Below are positions 50,598 to 58,094 of a DNA stretch of 64,000 nucleotides, piece by piece (the stretch's first letter is position 1; each line of letters starts with the position of its first letter). The stretch is from Shewanella psychrophila. GTDB taxonomy: Bacteria; Pseudomonadota; Gammaproteobacteria; Enterobacterales; Shewanellaceae. The position numbers and the translations under genes are program-made. The notes beneath the pieces were generated by a model. That model saw nothing but the letters and a program-made list of their open reading frames with translations, was not told the DNA's origin and did no database searches. The DNA lies in assembly GCF_002005305.1 (NCBI RefSeq), contig NZ_CP014782.1:3038001-3102000 (forward strand), written 5' to 3'.

Positions 50598-50875
50598 TAC
50601 CATTAAGCCATATATTTAGAAAATAATTAACGCCTGTGAGTTGCCCCAGTCCCGCTCTCCCCTTTTCAATGAGCAATTAACACCAGCCTATTGAAAGAGC
50701 AAATTGAGTGTAATTCGATAGAAATGCAATAAAACTAAGTCTATGGCCCTCTGAACAGATAAACCGACTTCGGTATTGTGTTCCTTAAAGTATGACTTCA
50801 AAAGGGAGCACCATTCCCTCACTCATCCGTCTTGAATTATGCAGCCAAAAATAACTCTGAGTTAACCACTTTTTT

Positions 50876-50889
50876 ATACCGATTAGTAT
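50876..50889. repeat. Short palindromic repeat ATACCGATTAGTAT
   Basis: Third member of the ATACC-NNNN-GGTAT-like series (compare 15559-15572 and 38657-38670), here just upstream of the operator-like palindrome. Confidence 0.45.
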
Positions 50890-50906
50890 ACGCTCACCAA
50901 ACAAGT

Positions 50907-50920
50907 TGACAGCGCTGTCA
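50907..50920. promoter_or_regulatory. Operator-like palindrome TGACAGCGCTGTCA
   Basis: A perfect 14-bp palindrome with a central CG, as in operators of LacI-family regulators. It overlaps a TTGACA that could be a -35 element. The second gene copy keeps only the right half (CGCTGTCATT at 51350-51359). The regulator is not identified. Confidence 0.5.
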
Positions 50921-51020
50921 TTCGGCGGGTAAGTTAATCATCGCTAGAGGGTAATGGAGTACCTCTTGGAGTAACTATTTATAAAAACAATAGATCTCAA
51001 TAATTTAAAGGAATAATAAA

Positions 51021-51284
51021 ATGAAAAAAGCAGCACTAATCGCCTCTACAATTTTATGCGCATCGACACTATTTGCAGGAGTGGCGACAGCCGGAGACTG
51101 GTGGCGCACAGTAAGTGCCACAGCTTCTATAAGTGGCGGGAGTGGACAAGGTCAAGTCTGCGGTTTAGCTGAAAACAAGCTGCGTGCTCAATATAGTGAT
51201 GTAACAGCTATCAAAACCTACTTTGGTTTCGATACGTACACTTTAACCTCACATTGTAGAGCTACGGGTCAAACCCAGCAATAA
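51021..51284 (+). CDS. Small exported protein, intact copy
   Basis: 87 aa: a signal peptide (MKKAALIASTILCASTLFAG, cleavage near ATA-GDWW) and a mature region of about 62 residues with two Cys (VCGLAENK; SHCRATG) that could form a disulfide. TAAAGGAATAATAAA precedes the ATG. No family recognised. A frameshifted paralogue lies at 52777-53039, and the two share a leader of about 100 bp. Probably a periplasmic or secreted protein of unknown role. Confidence 0.75.
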   Translation: MKKAALIASTILCASTLFAGVATAGDWWRTVSATASISGGSGQGQVCGLAENKLRAQYSDVTAIKTYFGFDTYTLTSHCRATGQTQQ

Positions 51285-51374
51285 CCCTAGCTTGCACATC
51301 TGGAATAAAAACTAAATTTTTCACTCATTTTTAAAATATCTATGGATTACGCTGTCATTAAGCGGGGAATTTAA

Positions 51375-52685
51375 GACCCTGTAGCAGATTCTGTGTAACT
51401 ACCTAAATTATATATAGTCTGCTATTCGATCTTCAAATTCAATAATAAAACGATTGAGTGCTGGTTTCCAGTTTCTTATCGGCATGGTCCACTTCTTCGA
51501 AGCTTGCATAATCGCCAAGTAAACGACTTTCTTCGCTGAGTCATCATTTGGGAAGAGCTTACGATTCTTGATTGCTTTCCTAATCACACTGTTTAATGAC
51601 TCGATAGCATTAGTTGTATAGATGGCTTTCCGGATGTCTTGAGGGTAATTAAATAGCGTATTAAGATTAGTCCAGTGCCTGTGCCAGGATGCTGAGATAC
51701 TAGGATATTTAGCGTCCCATTGCTCGCCAAAACGTTCCAAATTAAGCAACGCTTCCTCTTCGGTCACTGACTGGTAAATCCTCTTTAAATCAGCTGTCAC
51801 CGCCTTGTAATCTTTGTACGGCACAAACTTCATCGAGTTTCGAACCATATGGACGATGCAGAGCTGGATTTGAGTGTTTGGGAACACGGTATTTATGGCA
51901 TCAGGAAAACCTTTTAGACCGTCAATGCAGGCGATGAGGATATCTTTGAGTCCACGATTTTGAAGCTCTGTCAGTACATTTAACCAAAACTTAGCGCCCT
52001 CGTTCTCTGCTATCCACATGCCAAGTAACTCTTTATGGCCTTCGAGGTTAACGCCAAGCGCGAGGAAAATAGCTTTGTTGATGACCTTACTGTTCTCCCT
52101 GATTTTAACCACAATACAGTCAAGGTAAACGATAGGATACACGGGTTCTAGCGGACGAGATTGCCATTCGACGACACGCTCAAGGACTGAGTTAGTGACG
52201 CGAGAAATTAGCGTTGGTGATATCTCTGCGCCATACATCTCATCAAAGGTATCGACAATATCTCGTGTCGTCATTCCTTTCGCATAAAGATGTAAAATTT
52301 TGTCATCCATCGAGGTGAAGCGGCTTTGGTTCTTTTTAACAATCTCAGGCTCAAAGCTACCATTTCGGTCACGGGGAGTGTCTAACTCGAAGCATCCATC
52401 TTCGGTCTTTATTTGTTTGTGGGAGTAGCCATTGCGGTTATTACCAGCCGCGACCTTCTCGTTTTTTTGATAGCCTAAGTGATAATCGAGTTCAGCATTT
52501 AATGCGGCCTCAACAGTGACTTTGGTTAACATAGCCCTGAAGTCATTTAAATCGGCTTCGGTTTTAATGCCTTTAGCGGCTTGTTTAGCGAATGCTTCTA
52601 GTTCTTTTTTATTCATACTCTACCTTCCATTGACCCACATAGGGTACTGATTGAAAGGTAGTTACACAAAATTATTTACAGGCTC
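51375..52685 (-). mobile_element. IS256-family insertion sequence
   Basis: About 1311 bp. Terminal inverted repeats: the left end (51378-51404) and the reverse complement of the right end (52656-52682) share CCTGTA and TGTGTAACTACCT, 22 of 27 positions. It is flanked by GAATTTAA (51367-51374) and GTATTTAA (52686-52693), a likely 8-bp target duplication with one difference. Contains one transposase gene. It is inserted in the leader of the second small exported protein copy. Confidence 0.88.
51408..52616 (-). CDS. IS256-family transposase
   Basis: 402 aa, the normal length. The DDE residues are visible: Asp in PIVYLDCIVVKI, Asp in LIACIDGLKGFPDAI and Glu in TTNAIESLNSVIRK. The first part includes VTVEAALNAELDYHLGY and GNNRNGYSHK, typical of IS256 (mutator-type) transposases. 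The frame is intact, so the element may still be active. ATG at 52616, inside the terminal repeat-bounded element. Confidence 0.95.
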   Translation of the reverse strand: MNKKELEAFAKQAAKGIKTEADLNDFRAMLTKVTVEAALNAELDYHLGYQKNEKVAAGNNRNGYSHKQIKTEDGCFELDTPRDRNGSFEPEIVKKNQSRFTSMDDKILHLYAKGMTTRDIVDTFDEMYGAEISPTLISRVTNSVLERVVEWQSRPLEPVYPIVYLDCIVVKIRENSKVINKAIFLALGVNLEGHKELLGMWIAENEGAKFWLNVLTELQNRGLKDILIACIDGLKGFPDAINTVFPNTQIQLCIVHMVRNSMKFVPYKDYKAVTADLKRIYQSVTEEEALLNLERFGEQWDAKYPSISASWHRHWTNLNTLFNYPQDIRKAIYTTNAIESLNSVIRKAIKNRKLFPNDDSAKKVVYLAIMQASKKWTMPIRNWKPALNRFIIEFEDRIADYI

Positions 52686-52776
52686 GTATTTAATCATCCC
52701 CGGAGGGTAATGGAGTACCTCTGGGAATAACTATTTATAAAAATAATAGTTATTAACAACTTAAAGGAATAATAAA

Positions 52777-53039
52777 ATGAAAAAACAGCATTAATCGCAT
52801 CGACAATTTTATGTGTATCTACCCTACTCACAGGCTTTGCAGCGGCAGGTGATTGGTGGCGTACTGTATCTGTAACGGCATCGCAAAGTGTGCCCGCAGA
52901 CCATAATCAAGTCTGCGCCAATGCCTCTAATAAACTTAGAGCACAATATTCAGATGTAACTATTATCAAAACCAGAATCAGCTTTGATCAGTATTCAGGA
53001 ACCCTGTACTGCACGGCGACAGGCCAAACCCAGCAGTAA
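52777..53039 (+). pseudogene. Frameshifted second copy of the small exported protein
   Basis: The leader and start (AAAGGAATAATAAAATGAAA) match the intact gene, but one base is missing after ATGAAAAAA, so translation from the ATG ends at codon 6. In the shifted frame the protein continues ALIASTILCVSTLLTG, AAAGDWWRTVSVTASQS, VCANASNKLRAQYSDV and ends in TATGQTQQ, clearly homologous to the intact copy. No in-frame alternative start exists. The IS256 element sits in its leader. Confidence 0.85.
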
Positions 53040-53075
53040 CGCTAACGATAGATTAAGTCGGTTAAATATCAAGTA

Positions 53076-53106
53076 GGCGTCATCAACTGAGTTGGTGACG
53101 CCTTTT
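53076..53106. terminator. Bidirectional terminator between the frameshifted gene and the DMT gene
   Basis: GGCGTCATCAAC / GTTGGTGACGCC (one G-T wobble) with a short loop, then TTTT. It serves the convergent DMT transporter gene too. Confidence 0.75.
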
Positions 53107-53129
53107 AAACCTAAAATGATGCACTTTTA

Positions 53130-53993
53130 TCATTTCACTGTTAACGCATATCGCCTAGAAAGCTTGATATACAGAAACAGTGACAGGAAGATCACACAAC
53201 CACCTAGCGCTTTTTGTAGTTCCAACGTCTCTCCCAACATAGTGACACTCAGCATCATGGTCCATATAGGCTCTAAAATCATGATTAACGCTGCGGTTTC
53301 CATCTTGATAGAGTACTGACCCATAGTTTGCAGCAAGTAACGTATCGAAGTCGCCAAAATGGTAGAAATAACAAACCAAAATAGTAAGTTGTGGCTGTAT
53401 TCGAAGGCATACTCTTGAGTAAATCCTACATAAACTAGGCCCACTATGCCCACCGTAAATAGCTGTAAACATATTGAAACCAAGGGCGTTAGCTGGCTAC
53501 TAATTCTCTTATTCAGCACAAAGTGAATAGAAAGAAGCACCGCAGCAAGTAAAAAATAGAGCTGGCTTGCATCAACTTGCCAACCATTACCTAACGTCAG
53601 CAACATCATGCCTATCATGCTAACAGGCAAAGCTAACCAAAATGCTTTGTTCGGTGTGACCTGAAAAAATATCCATGAAGTCACGGGAGCAATGATCATA
53701 GCTAAACTCATGATAAACGCCCCTTCAGACAGGCTACTGCTAATTGACACGGCATAGACCCAAACTTGCAATGCCAGTCCAAGAAATACACCGACACCAC
53801 AAGCCAAAAAAATCTGCTTAAGGCTTAACTTCACGACATGCTTATAGCAGAACGGCAGTAAAACCAAGCTGGCCAGCAAGAACCTTATCGCAATAAACGT
53901 CTCTCCCGGCATCTCTAACACGACTAACTTAGACGCAATCCAACCTAATGCCGCCAGTAAGGTGGCTAAAAGTAGGTACAACTCTGCACGCAT
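53130..53993 (-). CDS. DMT-superfamily (EamA) transporter
   Basis: About 287 aa with ten hydrophobic segments in two EamA repeats (ELYLLLATLLAALGWIASKL; YFLLAAVLLSIHFVLNKRI). GETFIAIRFLLASLVLLP and LEPIWTMMLSVTMLGETL are the typical conserved ends of each repeat. A drug/metabolite exporter of unknown substrate. I prefer the inner ATG at 53993 because AGAAGAGAG lies upstream; 54011 is the alternative. A hexanucleotide repeat lies upstream. Confidence 0.88.
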   Translation of the reverse strand: MRAELYLLLATLLAALGWIASKLVVLEMPGETFIAIRFLLASLVLLPFCYKHVVKLSLKQIFLACGVGVFLGLALQVWVYAVSISSSLSEGAFIMSLAMIIAPVTSWIFFQVTPNKAFWLALPVSMIGMMLLTLGNGWQVDASQLYFLLAAVLLSIHFVLNKRISSQLTPLVSICLQLFTVGIVGLVYVGFTQEYAFEYSHNLLFWFVISTILATSIRYLLQTMGQYSIKMETAALIMILEPIWTMMLSVTMLGETLELQKALGGCVIFLSLFLYIKLSRRYALTVK

Positions 53994-54083
53994 CAACGAC
54001 TCTCTTCTCATTGTGTGGGCTGAAATCGATAAATTTACTCTTAAATTTCAACCTATCAAGCAAACAATACAGACTCAGCTCAA

Positions 54084-54113
54084 ACTCAAATTCAAATTCA
54101 AATTCAAATTCAG
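54084..54113. repeat. Hexanucleotide repeat (TTCAAA)n upstream of the DMT gene
   Basis: ATTCAA/TTCAAA repeated about four times after a degenerate ACTCAAA start. On the minus strand it lies 91-120 bp upstream of the DMT start, where copy number could alter promoter spacing. Confidence 0.7.
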
Positions 54114-54129
54114 CACTGAAAACAAAAAA

Positions 54130-54155
54130 GCAACCACACGCGAATGCGTGGTTGC
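54130..54155 (-). terminator. Terminator of the small membrane protein gene
   Basis: GCAACCAC ... GCGTGGTTGC with a small bulge, followed on the minus strand by TTTTTTGTT, about 95 bp past the stop. Confidence 0.7.
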
Positions 54156-54247
54156 TCTATCAAATATCAAGCCGATCTTAACCTACCTTTGCAGGTTTAA
54201 CTACTGGTAGACTCACAATAAAAGCTAGGTTTGATTTACTACTGAAG

Positions 54248-54469
54248 TTATTCAGTTTCCCGTTTAACCAAAATGAAGGTCAGGTACATTTTGGTGGGTA
54301 AAGACAACGCCATGCCGAAGGCAACGCACATGGCACTAACCATGATCCCTCTTACCCCCATAGCTTCAATCATGTCACTGAAGTTGTGGAAGTAAACTCC
54401 AAGCATAATTAAACAAATACCAATTATGACACAGCTCTTTAAAATTAGGATTAGCTTGTCATCAGTCAC
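54248..54469 (-). CDS. Small two-helix membrane protein
   Basis: 73 aa with two hydrophobic segments (LKSCVIIGICLIMLGVYFH and GIMVSAMCVAFGMALSLP) and charged ends (MTDDK; VKRETE). It is not assigned to a family. It is flanked by a terminator and a 170-bp gap, so it is probably monocistronic. Confidence 0.55.
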   Translation of the reverse strand: MTDDKLILILKSCVIIGICLIMLGVYFHNFSDMIEAMGVRGIMVSAMCVAFGMALSLPTKMYLTFILVKRETE

Positions 54470-54641
54470 TATAGCCTCCCCATTATCAGCATTATCTTTG
54501 GCTAATGTATCACGCCATTATAATGAATCGTTCTGGTCTAATACGCGTTGACTGAGATCAAAAAACAGCGGCTAAAAATTAACATGCTCATCAACACCTC
54601 AATCCATGGCACAGGCCTACGGCATAGCCTAATTATGCAGG

Positions 54642-57293
54642 TTAACGCTCATATAGCTGGCTTAAGGTTTCCAAGATCAAGCTCTGTTTACTCGACATCT
54701 GCTTAAATTCAACTTCGTGCTTACCATTAAAGATATCACTCATCCCCTTAGCACCAACATCCGGCTGATAGATATTCTTTGATATGGTTTCTAATAGAAG
54801 GCTTTTATCGTGGTAATCCGTTTTCAATGTCAGCTTATCATTAATTTTTTGAGGCAAGATGATATAGGCTACACCGAACTCTTGGGCCAGAGATATTGTC
54901 CCCTTGCCTTCTGCTAATACCAGGCATGACTTGGAAATCATATAGTTATTAACTTCAGCAGGCAGCTTTCCAGCGAAGACGATTAATGGCGTATTCAGAT
55001 CGGACGAGAGTTTCTTGGGTATCTCCGCATCACTAATGTGGATGGTTTCATGCTGTTCAATTGCTGGAATACCATAGTCTCCGACAATGAAGATAATCGG
55101 GCGTTGGCGATTCTTCCCGCTTAAGGCATTTATCTGCGTCTGCACTAATTCCTCACGACTTTCCTCCGACACTTGATGAAATCCATAATTGTAGACCAAT
55201 GGAATGTCTTCTTGTGCTAACAAGGCTAAGTTCGATCTTGTGGTAGGTGCTAACTGAGTACTGGTATCGATACTGGCTTTATTGACTAAGGTACGATAGA
55301 TGGCTTTGGCTTCGATATTCTCTGGATATGTCTCCTCGCTACCCGCAATAAATATCTGCCTTTTCTCTGGCTGGTGATCTTTATCTCGCATATGAACTTC
55401 GGTGATATTTTGCAGTTCAGGGTACATGATCCCTTGGCTATCACGCGCCCCTGTAAGCAGCAAAGTCTTCCCCTCCCACGGGTCACTCATGTTACTAAAC
55501 TCGAACCCCGTCTCTAAGAGGTTCGGACACAGCTTAAGCAGCTTACCTCTTGCCGTTAAAGGGGCTTTTTGTTCAAACGTAAAGGTAAATTCACTCTTTT
55601 GTGAGTACAACTCTTTGTCGTAGCCCCTAACAAGAGCAGGGACTTCTAATTTTTCATTGTCAGCTGAAGGCCCCTTTATTACGATGGCATCATTGGTCAC
55701 TGTGCCAAAAATTTCATGGAGTTCATCTGCATTCGTGAAGCAAGCGGAGGTACTATCTGGAATAATGATATGAACTTGGTCCTCGTCTCCTTCAATGATC
55801 CCTCCATCTGCAAACACTTGATAAAATTCAGGTAGATAATTATTCACGTCATGGCCTTCTTTCACGGCCAGAATGACTCGTACCTCCTGATGGAAAGGCT
55901 TAAAATCGTCATCATCTGTGATTATCGATATGACCTGTTTACTGGGTAAATACGAAGAAAGTTCCAGCATTGCTCTCAAATTGATTCCTTGCTCCCCATA
56001 ATTCGGCGAATTAGGCACAAAGAACACGATATTATTAAACCCCGCACAAAAAGCGGCTAGCTTTCCAGCTTGATCAAGAGAAATTTCAGCGACTCGGAGT
56101 ACCGCCAGTTCAGGCATAAGGGTTTGCTCACTAATCCCTAGCACACCGGTTAAGATATCTCGATTCGGATAACTGTAATACACATTTTCGGGTCGACTCA
56201 CGGACTGTGGAGGCTGAGGAGGTTTATCTTTTACAGCTTCATTTCTGGCAATCACCATTTGCTGATTAATGGCCAAAATAGGGGCTGGCTCAATGATAAA
56301 GGCATTATCATTGAGCCAATTTTTGTCGATTGATTGCAATATTTCAGTGGTTAATTTTTCTTGACTGTAATAAATGTGTTGAGGAGCTACGGCTTGACCT
56401 TCTACCTTCCAAGGTAAAAAAATATGCCCACGTAGTTCACTAAACCGGATCTCATCGGATAACATGCTGGCCGTTGAGCAAGTGATATTAAAGTAACCTT
56501 TACTGCCATCGACAATTTGGTATTCGTGTATAAGGTCTGCATGTCGAAAATGATAATAAAAGCCCTTAGTGGGACAGCCGAGTCTCGCCCCCACTTGAAT
56601 AACCAATTGAACCGGAATAAATGATTCACTGACTTTTTGAGAACCAATGGGGACCATAGCCACAGGCTGAACCGATAATTGACTACTCTTGCCCGTGGCC
56701 AATATATGCTGAAGCCGTTTCGCTTCATCAAATCGTCCTAGGGTACTTAGCAAAGTATGTTCGCCAAAGGCCTCGGCTGTGGAGAGCGCTAGGACGGGTT
56801 CATTATAGGTTTTAGCCAGCATAAAGTAGCCGTAGCTTAGTGCACTCAAGCGCTGAGGTGTGCAAGCTATTTCTATATTGTACTGGTAAGAAATAGGGGT
56901 CACCGCTTCTTTAACTTTTGACGTATCCGGCTTGTAATCCAATGGCGGCGAAGGCGGCAGTGACTCAGAGCCCCCACGCCCAAATAAGATACTGCTGCCA
57001 GCAGAGCTAAAACGTTGAGTAATGGCGGTAGTGGCACCGATAGGAAAATCCATACAAGCACTCGCCGACGTGATCCATTCACCTTCGGATAAAACAAATA
57101 ATGGATTTCTAGGACTGCTGCTCAATAAAACAAGCTCACCGGCGGCAAGTTGATATTTGATTTGGCTTAACGAGTTGCCACTAGGCAGAAGCTCCAGCCA
57201 TTCATTATCACTTATCCAAGAGATATCCGATTCAATACTGCTTGCGTCATGTAACATCAATTCATTAACATTGACTATCTTACCTATTGGCAT
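54642..57293 (-). CDS. Large unrecognised protein, possible GT-B-like C-terminus
   Basis: 883 aa from the ATG at 57293 with TTTGGAGAAA upstream. No signal peptide and no membrane helices. A Pro-rich break (KPPQPPQSV, near residue 370) separates two large parts. The C-terminal ~130 residues (SKSCLVLAEGKGTISLAQEF, AYIILPQ) look like the donor-binding end of GT-B-type nucleotide-sugar enzymes, but this is a weak visual match with no catalytic proof. The N-terminus begins GKIVNVNELMLHDASS. It is a single-gene unit with no obvious operon partner. It could be an effector, a toxin or an atypical transferase. Confidence 0.6.
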   Translation of the reverse strand: MPIGKIVNVNELMLHDASSIESDISWISDNEWLELLPSGNSLSQIKYQLAAGELVLLSSSPRNPLFVLSEGEWITSASACMDFPIGATTAITQRFSSAGSSILFGRGGSESLPPSPPLDYKPDTSKVKEAVTPISYQYNIEIACTPQRLSALSYGYFMLAKTYNEPVLALSTAEAFGEHTLLSTLGRFDEAKRLQHILATGKSSQLSVQPVAMVPIGSQKVSESFIPVQLVIQVGARLGCPTKGFYYHFRHADLIHEYQIVDGSKGYFNITCSTASMLSDEIRFSELRGHIFLPWKVEGQAVAPQHIYYSQEKLTTEILQSIDKNWLNDNAFIIEPAPILAINQQMVIARNEAVKDKPPQPPQSVSRPENVYYSYPNRDILTGVLGISEQTLMPELAVLRVAEISLDQAGKLAAFCAGFNNIVFFVPNSPNYGEQGINLRAMLELSSYLPSKQVISIITDDDDFKPFHQEVRVILAVKEGHDVNNYLPEFYQVFADGGIIEGDEDQVHIIIPDSTSACFTNADELHEIFGTVTNDAIVIKGPSADNEKLEVPALVRGYDKELYSQKSEFTFTFEQKAPLTARGKLLKLCPNLLETGFEFSNMSDPWEGKTLLLTGARDSQGIMYPELQNITEVHMRDKDHQPEKRQIFIAGSEETYPENIEAKAIYRTLVNKASIDTSTQLAPTTRSNLALLAQEDIPLVYNYGFHQVSEESREELVQTQINALSGKNRQRPIIFIVGDYGIPAIEQHETIHISDAEIPKKLSSDLNTPLIVFAGKLPAEVNNYMISKSCLVLAEGKGTISLAQEFGVAYIILPQKINDKLTLKTDYHDKSLLLETISKNIYQPDVGAKGMSDIFNGKHEVEFKQMSSKQSLILETLSQLYER

Positions 57294-57692
57294 ATTTTCT
57301 CCAAAAGAGGATGGTTGCAAATAATCAAATGAGGCAGATCGAGTCCATCTTTCACTCCATGTAATAAAGAGACTCTTTCAAATATTTAAGAGATGGAATC
57401 TTAAAAGCGGCTCACTCCCGCCAATAGTTTCATATTCATTGCGACTTAAATAAAAGTCAACCTGACCTTTATTTAACATAGGTGCTGTTCCATATCCCCC
57501 TAGTTACCATAATTAATACCAAGCATTCTTATATCTCCCTAATTCAGGCATATAAGCGATTTTCTTAACTGTACGGGAGCTCGACTATGGTGGAATTATT
57601 AAATCCATTTCATTTTAAAGTAGGTTAACAAAGACACAATACCGACGCATACTTTTCACACAAAATAACAATGGAACAACAATAGGCGTTTC
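57294..57692. other. Intergenic region without recognised genes
   Basis: About 400 bp, A+T-rich, between the 883-aa protein gene and a decayed lipoprotein gene. No convincing promoter or terminator seen. Confidence 0.4.
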
Positions 57693-58000
57693 ATGCTTAA
57701 CTTAAAATGAATGTTACCTATTCTCCTTCTATCATCTAGTTGTGCCAATTTACAGCTTCCGGATATAGGATCAGAAATAAAAAATTCAAAGTTGGTTCCG
57801 TCTTTCAATGGCTCTACATATAATAGTTATAGCCAAAACAAAAATAGCCTCTTTATGATGCATATTATGAAGCGGAATATTTTTCAAAGGAATACGGTCA
57901 ATACGCGGGTGACAGCGATAACAAAGCTAAGTATTTTTACGCAGTGATATTTCTATCGACATTGTCTGCTGATGTGGTTTTCAAACAGAATGACTTATAA
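57693..58000 (+). pseudogene. Decayed small lipoprotein gene
   Basis: ATG at 57693 (ATAGGCG upstream) reads MLNLK, then a TGA where Trp (TGG) would fit, then MLPILLLSSSCANLQLPD with a lipobox-like SSSC. The frame is lost near 57838-57860 in A-rich sequence. In another frame it continues DAYYEAEYFSKEYGQYAGD, AKYFYAVIFLSTLSADV and ends at 58000. One nonsense and one frameshift are inferred from reading the frames together. No family recognised. Confidence 0.45.
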
Positions 58001-58094
58001 GAAGTTTATCAAAAAATAATGGTGTTAAAAATGGTACTAAATAGCAAAAACATCAGTAAAGGCAGTGGGGAACTGCCTTTAGATGCGATGAAAA

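Larger units (their letters stand above)
50598..51020. other. Intergenic leader region of the small exported protein
   Basis: About 420 bp. It holds the ATACC palindrome at 50876, the 14-bp operator-like palindrome at 50907 and a leader (50918-51020) that is repeated upstream of the second gene copy. Confidence 0.55.
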
